64,000 nucleotides of DNA from Ctena decussata (GCA_963989385.1 OZ022506.1:11179841-11243840); one strand, 5' to 3'. Shown: positions 33,613-45,385, counted from the first letter of the stretch. Notes: generated by a model not told the origin, from the letters alone. Translations and numbers: made by a program.

Positions 33613-34482
33613 TTAAGGTGGTGATTATCACTGATTTGGGGCAAAGACAAAAATCTGCATAAAATGCTGAAAATACAACGGATCTTCCCAAAACTTAGCA
33701 GATGCCTTCTTTATGTTGTTTCTCACAATTCAGAATCCCCAAATGCAGGACTTACTGATGTTAAAAGGGATTTATATAAGGGAAAGATCAAAGGGTAATT
33801 TTGTGCGAATAAATCTAAAAAATGACCATCATTATTGAAAATGTAACTAGGTCTGAACTTAAATTAATGTATTATGAAGAGCGTCCAAGCAATTATTTTT
33901 TCCATTTTTGCTGCACGTTATCAGGCTGCGCAGATAAACAAAAGGTATGGCCTGTGTCCAAATTATTTGTCTTAAAATACACAGTAGAGTCTATTTTCAT
34001 GATTTTCAAGGTTGAATAATTACAATAACACGCCTGGTTTGGTCATTGTAATGTAATATTTATACTGTGAGTATGATATAGGTATAACTGACCTACCTGT
34101 ATTAATGAATGCAATCACTATACATGCACTTATATACATGGTCAGACATTTGAGAAAAAGCTACTGTTTTTATCTGGCCTACCTTACAATTTGAGAAAGA
34201 GTTGGAACAAATAATTGCTAGGACGCTCTTTTTAATGGATTAATTTAAGTTCAGACCTAGTTACGTTTTCAATAATGATGGTCATTTTTTAGATTTATTC
34301 GCACAAAATTACCCTTTGATCTTTTCATATAAAAACACTTTTCTAAACAGCATGTCCCTCTATTTTGTATTCTAAACTGTAGAGAACAACAAAAATAAGA
34401 AGTCTGGTAACTTTCAGGGAGATACGATAATTTTTTATGGTTTTATTGAGATTTTTGTATATACCACAAATCACCACCTTAA
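33613..34482. mobile_element. TTAA-flanked inverted-repeat element 2 (862 bp), abutting element 1
   Basis: Starts GGTGGTGATTATCACTG at 33617 and ends CAAATCACCACC at 34478, flanked by TTAA at 33613 and 34479. Arms of about 330 bp are inverted copies of each other (TTTATTCGCACAAAATTACC near 34292; complement near 33798). The TTAA at 33613-33616 is shared with element 1. A 65-codon frame at 33822-34019 lies in it and is not considered a gene. Confidence 0.75.
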
Positions 34483-37206
34483 CATATTGTTCAGTCTGAT
34501 ATTCAATTTTTGTTTTTTCGGCTCTCTTCGCTTTCTTCGCTCACCCCCTCTCTTTGACTCTCACGGCTCTTCTTGGATCATAGAAAGTAAGCCGTTACGC
34601 TGTCATGGTAGTAACTTTTGTATGTTTTTCGTAAACCTGTGTAACCAATTGTTGAATTTAGATCAAGCTCCTCCGTAAAACTATTAGTTTAATAATTTAT
34701 ATATTGTCCTCACTACTGTATATCGTTGTTGTAGGCTATAAGCATTGTTGTATAAGCTTAATGCTGAAATAAAGATATTGTATTGTATTGTATAGTTACA
34801 AAAGCTAAATATCGCATGAACTCTCGCTAGACCTAACGGGCAGATGTCTGTCCGTTTGGATTAATGGCGATTAATGTTTACCTGTCCATAATACTAGCTA
34901 TTAGGGGAGAGAACCAGTCTATCATTTGAATAGTAATTTGTCATTTTTCATAAACATGTTTTCCATGGGGTTTTTGTCAGTTAGGTGCCATTATATGCAC
35001 ATCAATCTACGTTTTTTCACGAAACCGATTTGGACCGATTTTCATAATGATTTGTTTTTCCGACGATTTTACCACTGATAGGACTATGTAGACTTTAAAT
35101 GGCTTGTTATGAACATGCAGAAGAGATGTAAGGCTTCATTAGGCTGATGACTTTTCAAAACTACCCTTTTTTGCTCTATATAATATAATAATACTCTGCC
35201 TTCTACTATGAAGACATAGGCTACCGCCCATCGGGGCCTGCGAAATAGATGGACTTGCTGTTGCCTCTGCGGCAAAGCTATTAGACTCTGTAGCAGGACC
35301 CGGGTGTCATTTATCTTAGGCCTGGTAAGAGTCCTTCAAATGTCTCCTCATGCCTGGAATATCGTTTACTGGGACGTTAAACCACATCTCAACAAACCAT
35401 CCGTTTGGTTTTGTGTTCGTCCGTCAGTCCATTACCACCAGAGCGAGGCGTGCTTGCCTTTTATATTAGTTTTACAAGATTGCAAAGCAATACCATAGTA
35501 ACGTAATAACTAATTTACATACACAGTCTACTGGGTTTTCCTGTCATCAAAACAGAAACTCATCATGTGACAACTGAATACTGCATATGAATCTGCATAG
35601 AAGCGACAGGTTTGTGCACAAAACTTGAAGATAAATTGCGCTACATCTGCTTCCATTTCTAAACGATTATGAATAAAATGCAAAGCTTAGAAGAAGTGGT
35701 TTATGGTTCGACACAAGGCGATATCGATTGCATTACATGCGGCGAAGGCAGGCCTCTCCGGGCGTGCGCAAACATCAAACTGATATGCACTTTGAAATGG
35801 AAGCATGCACTCGTCGTGATACAATGCGACAGATCAAGTTACTGTAGGAATAATTTGTATATCTTTTATAGGTGAAAGTGGGAATAAAGCTGAATGGAAG
35901 GACAAATATCTCATTTTTTTAATAAAAAGGATGTCTCTAAATTTATTTAGAGGCAAACCTTTAAATTTGAGTGCAGTTGTGGATTTTGTTCTATTTTAAG
36001 GCAAGGTTTACTCGTTTTGGTCCAGTAATCCTTTGCTCAAAGGGGAGGGGGATATCAATAAGGTGGGTTTTCTGCATCCTACCTAAGTTTTATTTTTTTG
36101 ACTGATGGTATACTCCAGTGTGTCTAGTTTATTGAACCATACGTGACTTTGGTCGGAAAGCCCTAGTTACTGAGCTATGGGTCCATAGAAGTGGTTGGGG
36201 TAATTCAACATGGTTTTAGCCTGTCTTGTAAACATATTCTCATTTGGTAGAAGAGTATAACAGACAGACAGCGTTTGATAAAATGATTAACAGACCATCT
36301 GAAATGTACATCCCCCCTTTAATGGTTTGCCTCACCATAAATTTAGTTATGTCATTTATTTTATAATTTTATTAGTTAGCAATGATCGTAAGCTAATCAG
36401 CTGCCAGCCTGCCCGTTCATTTCCCGTTATTTCTACGGGCGCCTGTAAACACTGGCAGGAATCATCACGCAGACTATTAATGTAAATCGTCCTCTGGTAA
36501 GCCTGGGTAAATACGATATTTGCATGCTGTGTCACCTACGTAAAACAAAACATCGATTCAGCGGGGTTTGAAAATGGAGACGTAAACTCCAGCGCCCCGA
36601 TTTCGAAGCCGCTGTTGTTGAAATCGGTCGCCAGTTTCTACTCGACTGAAAGGAAATATTGAATAAAACTCTATCCTACATTTCGTGACGCAGCCGCTCA
36701 TATTTAAAACTACTTTCGATAAACATAGAAACAATGTGTGATTCCTATCTTACGTATCTCACTGTTTTCAGTGTGATTCTTATCACATGGTGTTACTCCT
36801 ATCATTGTACTTTCCCCGTTCTATTCTACGAAACAATTATTGTAGTTTAGTGGAACAATTTTCCAAGGCCTTCTGCTAATTAACTATTTATCTACTGCCA
36901 CAAAAACGGCACAGAATGCATAATCTGGCTAAAAACCTAATTAAAATGGTGTGGTCTGACAAAAGTCTGATTCCTACCAACAGGCAACGACTCACTGTGG
37001 AAGGAAAATCAGGAAAACGGGATTTTTCTAGTAAAAACTAATCACGTCGGAGAGAAGCTTATTCCAGTCCGGGTACTTTGTAATAGGTGTTACATCTGAA
37101 AGCTGACACACTCAAGAAAAATAAATCAAAACATACCCTGAATCGAAAGGAAAATATCGTTAAAACGTGTGAGATTACCACATGTGTATCACGTCATTGC
37201 CCACCC
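34483..37206. other. Non-coding right part of the 8.6-kb interval
   Basis: TATTGTATTGTATTGTAT microrepeat near 34774-34793, a SINE tail at 35300, and diverged inverted copies of left-side sequences from 36480 on. Short open frames lack family resemblance. Confidence 0.4.
35300..35402 (+). mobile_element. SINE 3'-tail relic
   Basis: GTTTACTGGGACGTTAAACC followed by ACATCTCAACAAACCA is equivalent to the 3' end of the SINE at 42243-42518 (GTTTACCGTGGACGTTAAGC...CAACCAACCAACC). The head and centre are not recognisable. Confidence 0.5.
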
Positions 37207-37983
37207 TGATTGTGTACCTGATTTGAATTCCAATTTCTTCCTTTGTTCAAAATTTGAAATTTGAAATTTGGAAAGAAGGAAGTGACAGTTTTGTATTATT
37301 AATTTCGGCTTCAAAAGTAGGTTTTCTTGGTACGCTTGCGTTAAAATAACATGATTTATCTGAGTAATTAAATTCGATAAATCAAAATTCAATTTGGAAT
37401 TGAGAAACTTTTGAAATACGAAACTATGGTGAACTTCCACGTGCTCTAAAGGATTTACCCAACGTTTAAAATACGTTACGAAAACGTTGTGTCCAGAGAG
37501 ATCGTATTCAAATAAAATCACGGATAAGAGCTGTCCTTTCCCCTCTCTGTCTCTTTCAAGACGTTTGTTATCTTAACCAGACACCTTTAGATTACCTATA
37601 TTTACATAATCAAGAAGGCTCGTGAAGCCTATTTGGAATAAGTTGGCACCCATTAAAATCAAGGAAATACACTTTTCGAAAAAAGGGCATTAATTATGCA
37701 ATAGTATTCAAAATGACATGAAATGTGTCCCACACATTATATCACATATTCATGATATCGCCAATGGGATACGCTTATAAGGGCGGAAAAATATAACGTT
37801 GGAGCAACGTCTATAAAATGTTGACTGCAACTATACCCTGGAGCGTGGAACAGGTTCAAACGTTGAAACAACGTTTACTAAACGTTGGTCTCAATCAAAC
37901 CTTCATACAACCAAGCACAAACGTAGCGGTAACGTTGTGGTAAAGTTTCTTGTTAGCTGGGCTTCAATTAATTGAAATCAATG
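37207..37983. other. Non-coding stretch with AACGTTG-rich block
   Basis: At 37795-37950 AACGTT-type motifs recur (GTTTACTAAACGTTGG, GTTGAAACAACG, GTAACGTTGTGG), ending in AGCTGGG. This resembles the ends of the CCAGC-type elements elsewhere. A 110-codon minus-strand frame at 37189-37521 has no recognisable features. Confidence 0.4.
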
Positions 37984-39215
37984 ACGCTAGCCCTTGCGGC
38001 TACTAAGAAAAGAAGCTAAATGCAACAGGCGAATATTTTTTTTCTAAGTTTAATCAACTGTGAATTATAGGTCATTGCACAATGTGCATTGCTGTTTTCA
38101 GTAGATCATCCTCAGATGTATATTTTGAGCAAGTTTGAAGAATCTAGTCCTTGTGGTTACTTGGAAACTGAGCTTATTGCAGCAGGTGAATATTTTTCTA
38201 TGTTTGATCAACCGTGAAATATAGGCAATGGCCCGATATGCGTCGCTTTTCAGACGTATAGACGTATCAATGAAACAAGTTTGAAGACTCTAGCCGTTGC
38301 GGTAACAAAGAAACTGACTAAAAACGACCATTGAGTTTTTTCTGTGTTCGATCAATCGTGAAATGAGCCGCGACACGAGAAAACCAACAATGTGGTTGTG
38401 CGCCCAGCGCAGACTCAGATCAGCCTGGGCATCCGCCCAGTCTGATCAGAATCTTCGCTGTCCGCATGAAGGTAGCTTAGACCCTTAGCTACCGTTTAAG
38501 CACTTAGGGAAGAGTCTGATTGTACTGGGCGGATGCCCAGGCTGATCTGAGTCTGCTCTGGGCGCACAACCACATTGTTGGTTTTCTCGTGTCGCGGCTC
38601 AAATAAATTTCATGGCTCAATATGCTTCATTGCTTTCAGTAGATATTCCAAATGTACCTACTGAGCAAGTTTAATAACTCTCATCCTTGCGGTAAAAAAG
38701 AATTTGAGTTAAACGCAAGTGGTGAATATTTTTTCTACGTTCAATTAAGCGTGAAATATAGGGCATGGCTAAATTTGCATCGCTGCTTTTAGTAGATCTT
38801 TCCCAGACGTATCAATGAACAAGCTTGAAGACTTTAGCTCTTTAGCGGTAACAAAGAAACTGGGTTCAAACAACCATTGAGTTTTTTCTATGTTCAATCA
38901 ATCTTGAAATGCAGGTAATTGCCCGATATGCACGGCTGCTTTCAGTAGATCTTCCCCAGACGTATCATTGTAACCTGTTAGAAGACTCTAGCCCTAGCTG
39001 TTACTTAGAAACTGAGCTAAAGACAACAGGTGAATATTTTTTCTGTGTTGAATTTACCGTGAAACATATGTCTTGGCCCAATATGCTTGTTTGCTTTACG
39101 TAGATCTTCCCCAGGCGTATTTATGGAGCAAGTTTGAAGACTCTAGCACTTGCGATTACTTAGAAACTCAGCTGAACGCAACAGGTGAATGTTTTTACAC
39201 AGGTGAACATTTTTA
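37984..39215. repeat. 153-bp tandem array of seven units, split by a MITE
   Basis: Units carry CAGTAGATCTTCCCCAGACG, GACTCTAGCCCTTGCGGT, GAAACTGAGCTAAA and GGTGAATATTTTTTCTA. Anchor positions are 37984, 38135, 38288, 38670, 38831, 38984 and 39139. Subtracting the 236-bp MITE makes all spacings 146-161 bp. Confidence 0.85.
38365..38600. mobile_element. 236-bp MITE, copy B (TSD AAAT)
   Basis: GAGCCGCGACACGAGAAAAC to its complement, flanked by AAAT at 38361-38364 and 38601-38604. It interrupts a unit of the 153-bp array, so the boundaries are exact. Confidence 0.9.
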
Positions 39216-39747
39216 CAAAGGCGGACGCGCTCTAGAATGCGCACGCGCATCCAAGGGCGCAGACGAGGGGTATTGCATAAGTCCGTCTTTGCTTTGCAAT
39301 TTAAAGATATATAATCTTGAGATTATTTTTTGGAGACATTTTTTCTGTATATCATTTTTGAGTGAAAAAAGGCGAATCCCAACATTAAACGAAAATTAAT
39401 GTTTACGTAAATTAACTTAATTTACACTGTCACACTGCATAGAGATTGGACAGAAATAGTGTAGCGGGATATGACCAAAATAATTCACTTAGTGATACAC
39501 GCACCAGATTTGGTATGCAGGCTCCCTAGACGATATGTTTTACAAAAATAACGTGGGCCACAAATATATATATACGAGTTTTGCCGCCTTTTTTAAAAAG
39601 ATGTCGACCATCTTGAAAATTGTAGAATTTTAAGTGGCCAATGTTATTTTTTGATCACCACATAACAGATAAAAGTTTCTCCCACCTTTGCCTAAATAAG
39701 ATAGGCTCTCAGCTCATATAAGAATAATATGAAAATAGGCACTGCCT
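39216..39747. other. Non-coding stretch
   Basis: GC-richer sequence at 39225-39285 then AT-rich DNA. No gene recognised. Confidence 0.4.
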
Positions 39748-41036
39748 ATTGGCGAGCATCGCTGTAGCCCTTATGAAGGGCCGTATATTCTATTCTGTTC
39801 TATGTCGATGCAGGATTTTTTTACGATAACCCGTCAACGTCGCAGCAATCGGACATCCTCGCCTATGAAATTGACCGAAGTGTTCCGATTGCATCACGGC
39901 TTATTTTTCAACTTCCGGTCGAACGTTAAAATTATTTACATACACATATCAGGTTTTGCGAATAAGAATGTGTTTATCTTTGCAGTTGGAACGCAGCTCC
40001 AAGGAGTAGGGATATAATCAAACACATAGCAACGAATTTTTGTTCGAAATTATCGCCATCAAAATGGCTATCGACGAACCCTATTGTACTTTCACGCCAC
40101 CATACAGATTAATCAAATCGCCTCACCGCTTGAAATTTTAAGAGCACTTTTCTGACTTCCATTATTGAATATTTCTGTTAAAATAATTCCAAGACATCAT
40201 TTTCTGCCTGTGTAATTATTGACGAAACAATGCCCTTTTCGTCAGCGTCAAACATGTGAACAAAAAATCGCGATTTACAGCTTATTCGACTTTCTCCAAA
40301 ACGCAGACCTATGCCATGAAAATCACTGATATATACTCTATTATTATGTGAAATTTCAGAAAATTTGGTTTTGGAACATTTTAAAATTGCAAAATAACTT
40401 ACAGCTACTCAGTTTGTAAAAACAAAATGGCGTCGAAATCATGCCAGCTTTATGTGACATCGTGCGCTGTGTTCATTGCAAAAACAACAATATCGCAACT
40501 CTGCCTGTCCGAAGAAACTTTACCACGTAACATAAATTAATTTCCGACCAAGACAGAATAAAACAGTCAAGCAAATATATTTTATTCTTTTATTGAGAAG
40601 GAATAATTTCAAGTCTCACCGCCATACAGACCCTTGCAATTTGTAAACACGACTAAGTATTGACAAACTTCTGACGTAAATTTGAATCAATAAGGAGTTT
40701 GTTTAGTACCTTAGAAGACGGACTTAATCAGCATTGAATGTTTATTTAGGTACAGCTCATGCTACCGCTCATGGTTAACCAAAATACCTAAAAATTTGAC
40801 ACTTAAATTTATTCAATTAGCAGATCACGCGCTTGAGTTCAAAACTTAAATTATCGACTGCATTTCAGTTACTGGGTGGGACAGTTAGAAGGGATGGGGT
40901 GCACTCTGCAGGTGGTATGTTTGAAAAAATAACACGCCCCAAACTGAAATTCACACCCTGTCAGGTACGCGATTCAGTATTTTTCTAGAGTCGATGTTTT
41001 TTTTCTTTTTTTGAACGCGAGGGGCGGGGGGAGAAA

Positions 41037-41038
<2 letters not shown>

Positions 41039-41082
<44 letters not shown>
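41039..41082. repeat. (GT)22 microsatellite
   Basis: Uninterrupted GT dinucleotides, followed by TCG and a run of nine G. Confidence 0.95.
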
Positions 41083-41088
<6 letters not shown>

Positions 41089-41343
41089 GGGGGACAAGAT
41101 GCTATGCACTTCATCTGAAAGGGGTTTGGGATGCAAACTGTATCCTTTAAGAGATGGCCCCCAAACCTACTAAGAAGGGAGGCAAACTATAATAATAATA
41201 GTTACTTCCTCTGAATGTATATCCATTCTGTTTATTAGAGGTATTTCGCTAGTGACTTAGGTCCGACAGTTCACCCGTTTCATAAAATGCTTGGCACTTG
41301 GGGCGTTTAATAGAATTGTTGTTTTTCACAATTTAGAATCCCG

Positions 41344-41599
41344 AAATTCGCATGAACCTTGTATACTTATTCAAGCAACCCATCATTGCCTTCATTTAGC
41401 AAAATGTGCATGAACAAAAAAGCTACAAGCCAAGACTAAGATAGCCTGCACTAAAATTGTTATAAAAGTTAAGATGAACAACTTGCATGTGTGCATTCTA
41501 TTATGGATCTTGGCTGGTAGCTTTTTTGTTCATGCACCTTTTGCTAAATGAAGGCAATGATGGGTTGCTTGAATAAGTATACAAGATTCATGCGTATTT
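41344..41599. repeat. Long foldback: 87-bp arms, 72-bp loop
   Basis: Arms at 41349-41435 and 41508-41594 pair with only three mismatches in 87 positions and extend a few bases further out. The low divergence implies a young foldback, a source of hairpin RNA, or gene conversion between arms. The loop (41436-41507) is AT-rich and non-coding. Confidence 0.9.
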
Positions 41600-41994
41600 C
41601 AACAGTTCGTCACACGCCCGCTGTTTTCATCTTTCAAGCAGATTGTTTAAGTAAACTGTCAATGGTCTTTACGCTTATTCGGGATGTGGAATTTGCCAAA
41701 GTGGAGCGATTCGTATACAGTTTAAGTTCATGTAACAGTACTTTGCTTCCACGGAATAAATGGCTGTTTTTGTGCCACGTGCCAAACGTCGGATGGCACG
41801 TAGCAAGCCTCCAAATTTTGCCCACACCTCCCAAATCCGCACACCCCGACACATTTTCATGCTCATCATCGAAAGCACGAAATGCTCTTCGTAACTTAAT
41901 TCAGAACGGAAAGAGTTTGCTTGCAAGCCAATCAGGGTTTTGCTATTCTCTTATATATACAGTTTTGTATCTTGAAGCAGTCTTGTTAGACTAA
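41548..41994 (+). other. 148-codon open frame, function unknown, probably not a gene
   Basis: Open from ATG at 41548. The first 15 codons lie in the right arm of the foldback, and frames on the opposite strand are open as well (72 and 83 codons), which argues for base-composition chance. I recognise no domain. Residues 30-140 are not low complexity, so a real gene cannot be excluded. Confidence 0.2.
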
Positions 41995-42118
41995 GCAGAT
42001 TTTGCTGTTATCATATCCGACAAGATTCCTCTTTCCCTGTTGCGGCTCAGCTGTTGGTAAGATTCAAATGATTGTAATAAATCTCAGTATGTGTAACAAC
42101 AATGAAGCCAAATCGGGC

Positions 42119-42145
42119 AGAGAGAGAGAGAGAGAGAGAGAGAGA
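42119..42145. repeat. (AG)n microsatellite
   Basis: About 13 AG dinucleotides. Confidence 0.9.
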
Positions 42146-42242
42146 TAATACGCTGTCACAGCAACGACTGCTCAAGTCATGTTTGGGACCTATACATCAC
42201 TCCAGGCATCAGTCAAGATGAATTCCCCCACTTCCCTGGCCG

Positions 42243-42518
42243 GGCCGGGTAGCGCAATCGGTAGGGCACCTGACTCGTAAGTCAGAGGTCCTGGGTTCGA
42301 GTCCCGGACTGGCCACATACTTTCGTTTCTCCTTCCGCTGATTCAAGAAGGGTAGAACTTTGTCAGTTACTGGCGAAAGTATGTGCACTTAGTACTGGTT
42401 AACCGCTTAGGAGGTCTAAGCATGCCCAGGAATAGTGTGGTTAGGTTAACTGACCGTCCCGACATGACATTAGTTGTTTACCGTGGACGTTAAGCATCAA
42501 ATCAACCAACCAACCAAA
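42243..42518 (+). mobile_element. tRNA-derived SINE, well-preserved head
   Basis: The head 42243-42315 resembles a tRNA: 5' GGCCGGG pairs imperfectly with 3' ACTGGCC, the A box is TAGCGCAATCGGTAGGGC, and CTGAC-TCGTAA-GTCAG forms an anticodon-like stem with CGT in the loop (tRNA-Thr-like). The T arm is CTGGG-TTCGAGT-CCCGG with a perfect B box. A non-tRNA body follows and ends in a CAACCAACCAACCAA tail. It is not a functional tRNA gene: the loop is six bases and transcription would continue into the body. The body matches 11570-11735 and the tail matches 35370-35402. Confidence 0.8.
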
Positions 42519-42569
42519 TCGTCACCAACCGCCTCCTTCCATCCTGGCTTGTTTCTTTCTAAGTAACTC

Positions 42570-42780
42570 GAGCCGCGACGCGAGAAAACCAACGATGTAG
42601 AGATAATCCTGGGCATCCGCCCAGTCTGACCAGAGTCTTTGCTGTCTGCAGGTAGCTTAGACCCTTAGCTACCCTTAAAACGCTTAGGGAAGACTCTGTG
42701 CAGACTAGGCGGATGCCGAGGCTGATCTGAGTCTGCGCTGGGCGCACAACCACTTTGGTTATTTTCTCGTGTCGCGGCTC
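42570..42780. mobile_element. MITE copy C (211 bp, internally deleted)
   Basis: Ends CGAGCCGCGACGCGAGAAAA and GTCGCGGCTC match the 236-bp family; about 25 bp is missing from the left half. No matching target duplication is visible. Confidence 0.75.
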
Positions 42781-43969
42781 ATATGTTCTCTGTAATTGTT
42801 GAACAAATTATAAAATCAGATCGTAAATTTTTCGAAAACTAGACCAATAAAACGACAAGAAAGAAACTCTTCACTTCGTACTGGTGCATTTCATGTCCGA
42901 CTTATAATCTGTTTACATGGCATGCGGACTGGCAATCTAGCGCGAGGCAATATACGTCATTTATTTTATTACGTCACAACACTGACCTTATTACTTATTT
43001 GACAGAAAACAGATGACTGTTTGAAAGATAAATAATATTAGAAAAGGATATTATTTTCACAAATTTGAGTGGCAGAACGTCAGATTTGTACAATGCCAAT
43101 GAGGTCAGCAGTCAGGTAAGGTACGTTCTACCAGTTTGTAGTCTTTTTTAGCTAACTAAACTCCGTAATTTTTCTCCTCTTCAAGTATTTAGCAATCTAA
43201 GCTAATGTTTGACAAGCTGTCGACCTCAATTTTCTGTCTAAATTGTGGCTGTCCGGCAAGTATTGCTGGTGCTCATATCACGTGCTAGACCGTTTCCTGA
43301 GCGTTAAAACTGCAGATGCCATCTTTTATTTTGCAATTTAAAAATGTTCCAAAACGATATTGCTTGAAATTTCACATGCAAATAGAAGAAATAATAAAGT
43401 TTTCGATGGCATGGGTGTGCGCATTGGAGAAAGTCTCAGCTTTCTGTAAATTATGTTTTATGTTGATACAAGTTTCCGGTAGAATCAAGATAGAGTATTG
43501 TCATATGACGATGAATATTTTAGCATTTCGAGCAATTTTGGCCCTGAATTTTGTTGAGAAAGCCTGCTTAATACTAGTTAGCAAAACATTTTTATGTGTT
43601 TAAATAATTTTATATACCCAATACCTCTAAATACATTTGAGAATAATGGGAAATTTCGTCAAGAACCATGATCGCCATTTTTTGGGCCTATTTTTTATGT
43701 GGAAGGATCCACCGTTGTAAATACAATCACCGCTTTTCGAGGGTTTGCGTTCCAACTGTTGTGTCTACGGAGAATAGCAACAAACTTCCTGTTTATTTAT
43801 AATGGCAGCCCCCATATGGAGGTAAATTCCGGTCGAGAAATCGAACGATGGTTTTCTGAAGCAACATATGCAACATCATCTACATTTTCTTTTGACTAAA
43901 GTCCTACCATAAGAGCTCGCCCTTCGGGCTAGCGGGCCCTTTGGGCCCGCTCGCGATGCTCGCTATAAC

Positions 43970-44119
43970 AATCCATCACGAGTGTCCATGTAGGATAAGG
44001 AAATCTCACCCGAGGGGTCGGAATTTCAACCAGGGACGAGGCTTGCCGAGTCCCTGGTTGAAATTCCGACCCCGAGAGTGAGATTTACCTGTCCTACATG
44101 GACTGGCTCATGATGGATT
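43970..44119. repeat. Palindrome with about 68-bp arms
   Basis: ATCCATCACGAGTGTCCATG at the left is mirrored by CATGGACTGGCTCATGATGG at the right, and GGTCGGAATTTCAACCAGGG meets its complement across a 12-bp centre (44038-44049). It is the first of a cluster of large hairpins at 43.9-45.4 kb. Confidence 0.85.
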
Positions 44120-44531
44120 ATTTTTCTCCCACTGTTAGCGGATTTTAAACCTAAAGTCGGATTAGACTTCAGAACAGGAAAACTCTAACTTTTTAACCAA
44201 TGATCTGAAGTAAATTTTGACCAGCCCATTGTGTTTATCGGGTCCTAAAATGGGTATAAACACAGTTTGCACCTCAAAATTAGACGGAAAACACGATATG
44301 TGGACTATTTTATCTTCCAGAGGGCGAAAACAAAATGCAACTTAGCCTCTCACGTCACGCGCGTCAAGTTTGCTTGCGACGTTTTTAACCACTTTTAGTG
44401 ACGTCATTAAAATTGAGTGACGTCACAAACCCATGATCTGCTATCAAACGTCATCCGACATGCTTGCGTGTCCATTTTGTTCATTTAAAATTAAGATATT
44501 AGTCAAAAAATGAAAAAGTATGGTTGCTAAT

Positions 44532-44647
44532 ATAAGAAAGATGTTGCCAGGTATAAGATAGAAATTTCTTATATGAGGTGAGAGGCAAAGGTTATATAGC
44601 CAAAGGTGGGAGAAATTTCTATCTTATACCTGGCAACATCTTTCTTA
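44532..44647. repeat. Inverted repeat with 37-bp arms
   Basis: AAAGATGTTGCCAGGTATAA plus the next bases at 44537-44570 is mirrored at 44611-44647, with a 40-bp spacer. Confidence 0.85.
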
Positions 44648-44655
44648 GACATCTC

Positions 44656-45385
44656 ACCAGACGTTGACGTAAAGAGCCAAATGGCGGTCGTTGAAAGCGG
44701 CACCTTCTTTCAAAATCAAATTGAAACCTCTCAAGCACTAGAACTACGCATTTTAAGAAGTTCTGAAGTTAAAACGAAACGTGATGTGCAAGAAAAAGTA
44801 TCTGTCATGGGTGTGTGGTGAGGATAGAAAAATCCGTCACTCGGGATCACTGTTCGGCATCACTCGGCAAGCCTCGTGATGCCGAACAGTGACCATCGTG
44901 ACGGATTTTTCTAACCACACCTCACACCCATGAAAGATACGTATAATCTCACCCATGTTATCTCACCCAGGACCGGATAAAAATCACGAGCATTAAATGC
45001 ATTGGTTGTAATGGATGTCACGTATCTGCTTCGTCAAGTGACGTTGGCGTTTTTGATGATTACGTCACGAAGACGGCAAAATGACGTCAGTTTATGCATG
45101 CCAGACGTTGACGGAAAGAACCAAATGGCGATTGTTGAAAGCGGTGCCTTCTTTTAAAATCAAATAGAAACCACTGAGGCACTAGAATTACGCATTTTTA
45201 CAAGTTTTAGAGATAACCCAAAACGTGGTGTGCAAGAAAAAGTATCTATCATGGGTATGAGGTGCGGATAGAAAAATCCGTCACTCGGGATCACTGTTCG
45301 GCATCACTCGGCAAGCCTCATGATGCCGAACAGTGACCCTCGTGACTGATTTTTCTATCCACACCTCATACCCCTGAAAGATACT
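44656..45385. repeat. Direct duplication (about 280 bp), each copy ending in a hairpin
   Basis: 44656-44940 and 45100-45385 align: CCAGACGTTGACG, CAAATGGCG, GTTGAAAGCGG, CAAGAAAAAGTATCT. Each then has a hairpin with GGATAGAAAAATCCGTCACT and GATCACTGTTCGGCATCAC against their complements (44821-44920 and 45259-45366). The 71-codon frame at 44606-44821 lies in the first copy and has no protein resemblance. Confidence 0.8.

Larger units (their letters stand above)
30145..33616. mobile_element. TTAA-flanked inverted-repeat element 1, split by a tandem-core element
   Basis: It starts TTAA|GGTGGTGATTTATGG at 30145 and ends ATCACCACC|TTAA at 33616. Arms of several hundred bases match each other in inverted orientation (AAAGATCAAAGGGTAATTTT near 30303 against its complement near 33437). 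The tandem-core element at 30761-33321 interrupts it near the middle; without that, its length is about 900 bp, like element 2. TTAA target duplications are typical of piggyBac-type transposition, but no transposase is present. Confidence 0.75.
28617..37206. repeat. 8.6-kb interval bounded by diverged inverted repeats
   Basis: CAGGGTGGGCAATAACGTGA at 28617 is mirrored by TCACGTCATTGCCCACCCTG ending at 37206. Inward similarity continues patchily for several hundred bases on both sides: for example CCACAGTG...TTGGTAGGA-TCA at 28828-28860 against the complement near 36975-37005, and TAGGAGT-ACAC near 29030 against 36790. The CAGGG ends suggest an old hAT-type element, greatly enlarged by later insertions, or two inverted copies of one family. 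No matching target duplication was found. Confidence 0.5.
39748..43971. repeat. 4.2-kb interval bounded by diverged inverted repeats
   Basis: GCGAGCATCGC occurs at about 39751 and inverted at about 43953. Further inward, 39800-40400 resembles the complement of 43300-43870 (GCGTTCCAACTGC/T and ACTTCCGGTCGA-CG stretches; CCAAAACGATATTGC against TTGGTTTTGGAAC). It may be a large old element with nested inserts (microsatellite, foldback, SINE, MITE copy C) or two inverted copies of one repeat. The 95-codon frame at 43316-43603 falls in the right arm. Confidence 0.4.

Noticed and set aside
37189..37521. 110-codon minus-strand frame
   Set aside because: Overlaps the end of the inverted-repeat interval, Phe/Asn-rich AT-driven composition, no domain.
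42243..42315. Possible functional tRNA-Thr gene
   Set aside because: Acceptor mismatch, six-base anticodon loop and continuation into a SINE body with a CAACCAACC tail mark it as a SINE head.
43316..43603. 95-codon plus-strand frame
   Set aside because: Lies in the right arm of the 4.2-kb inverted pair; the corresponding left arm is not open, so no coding constraint.
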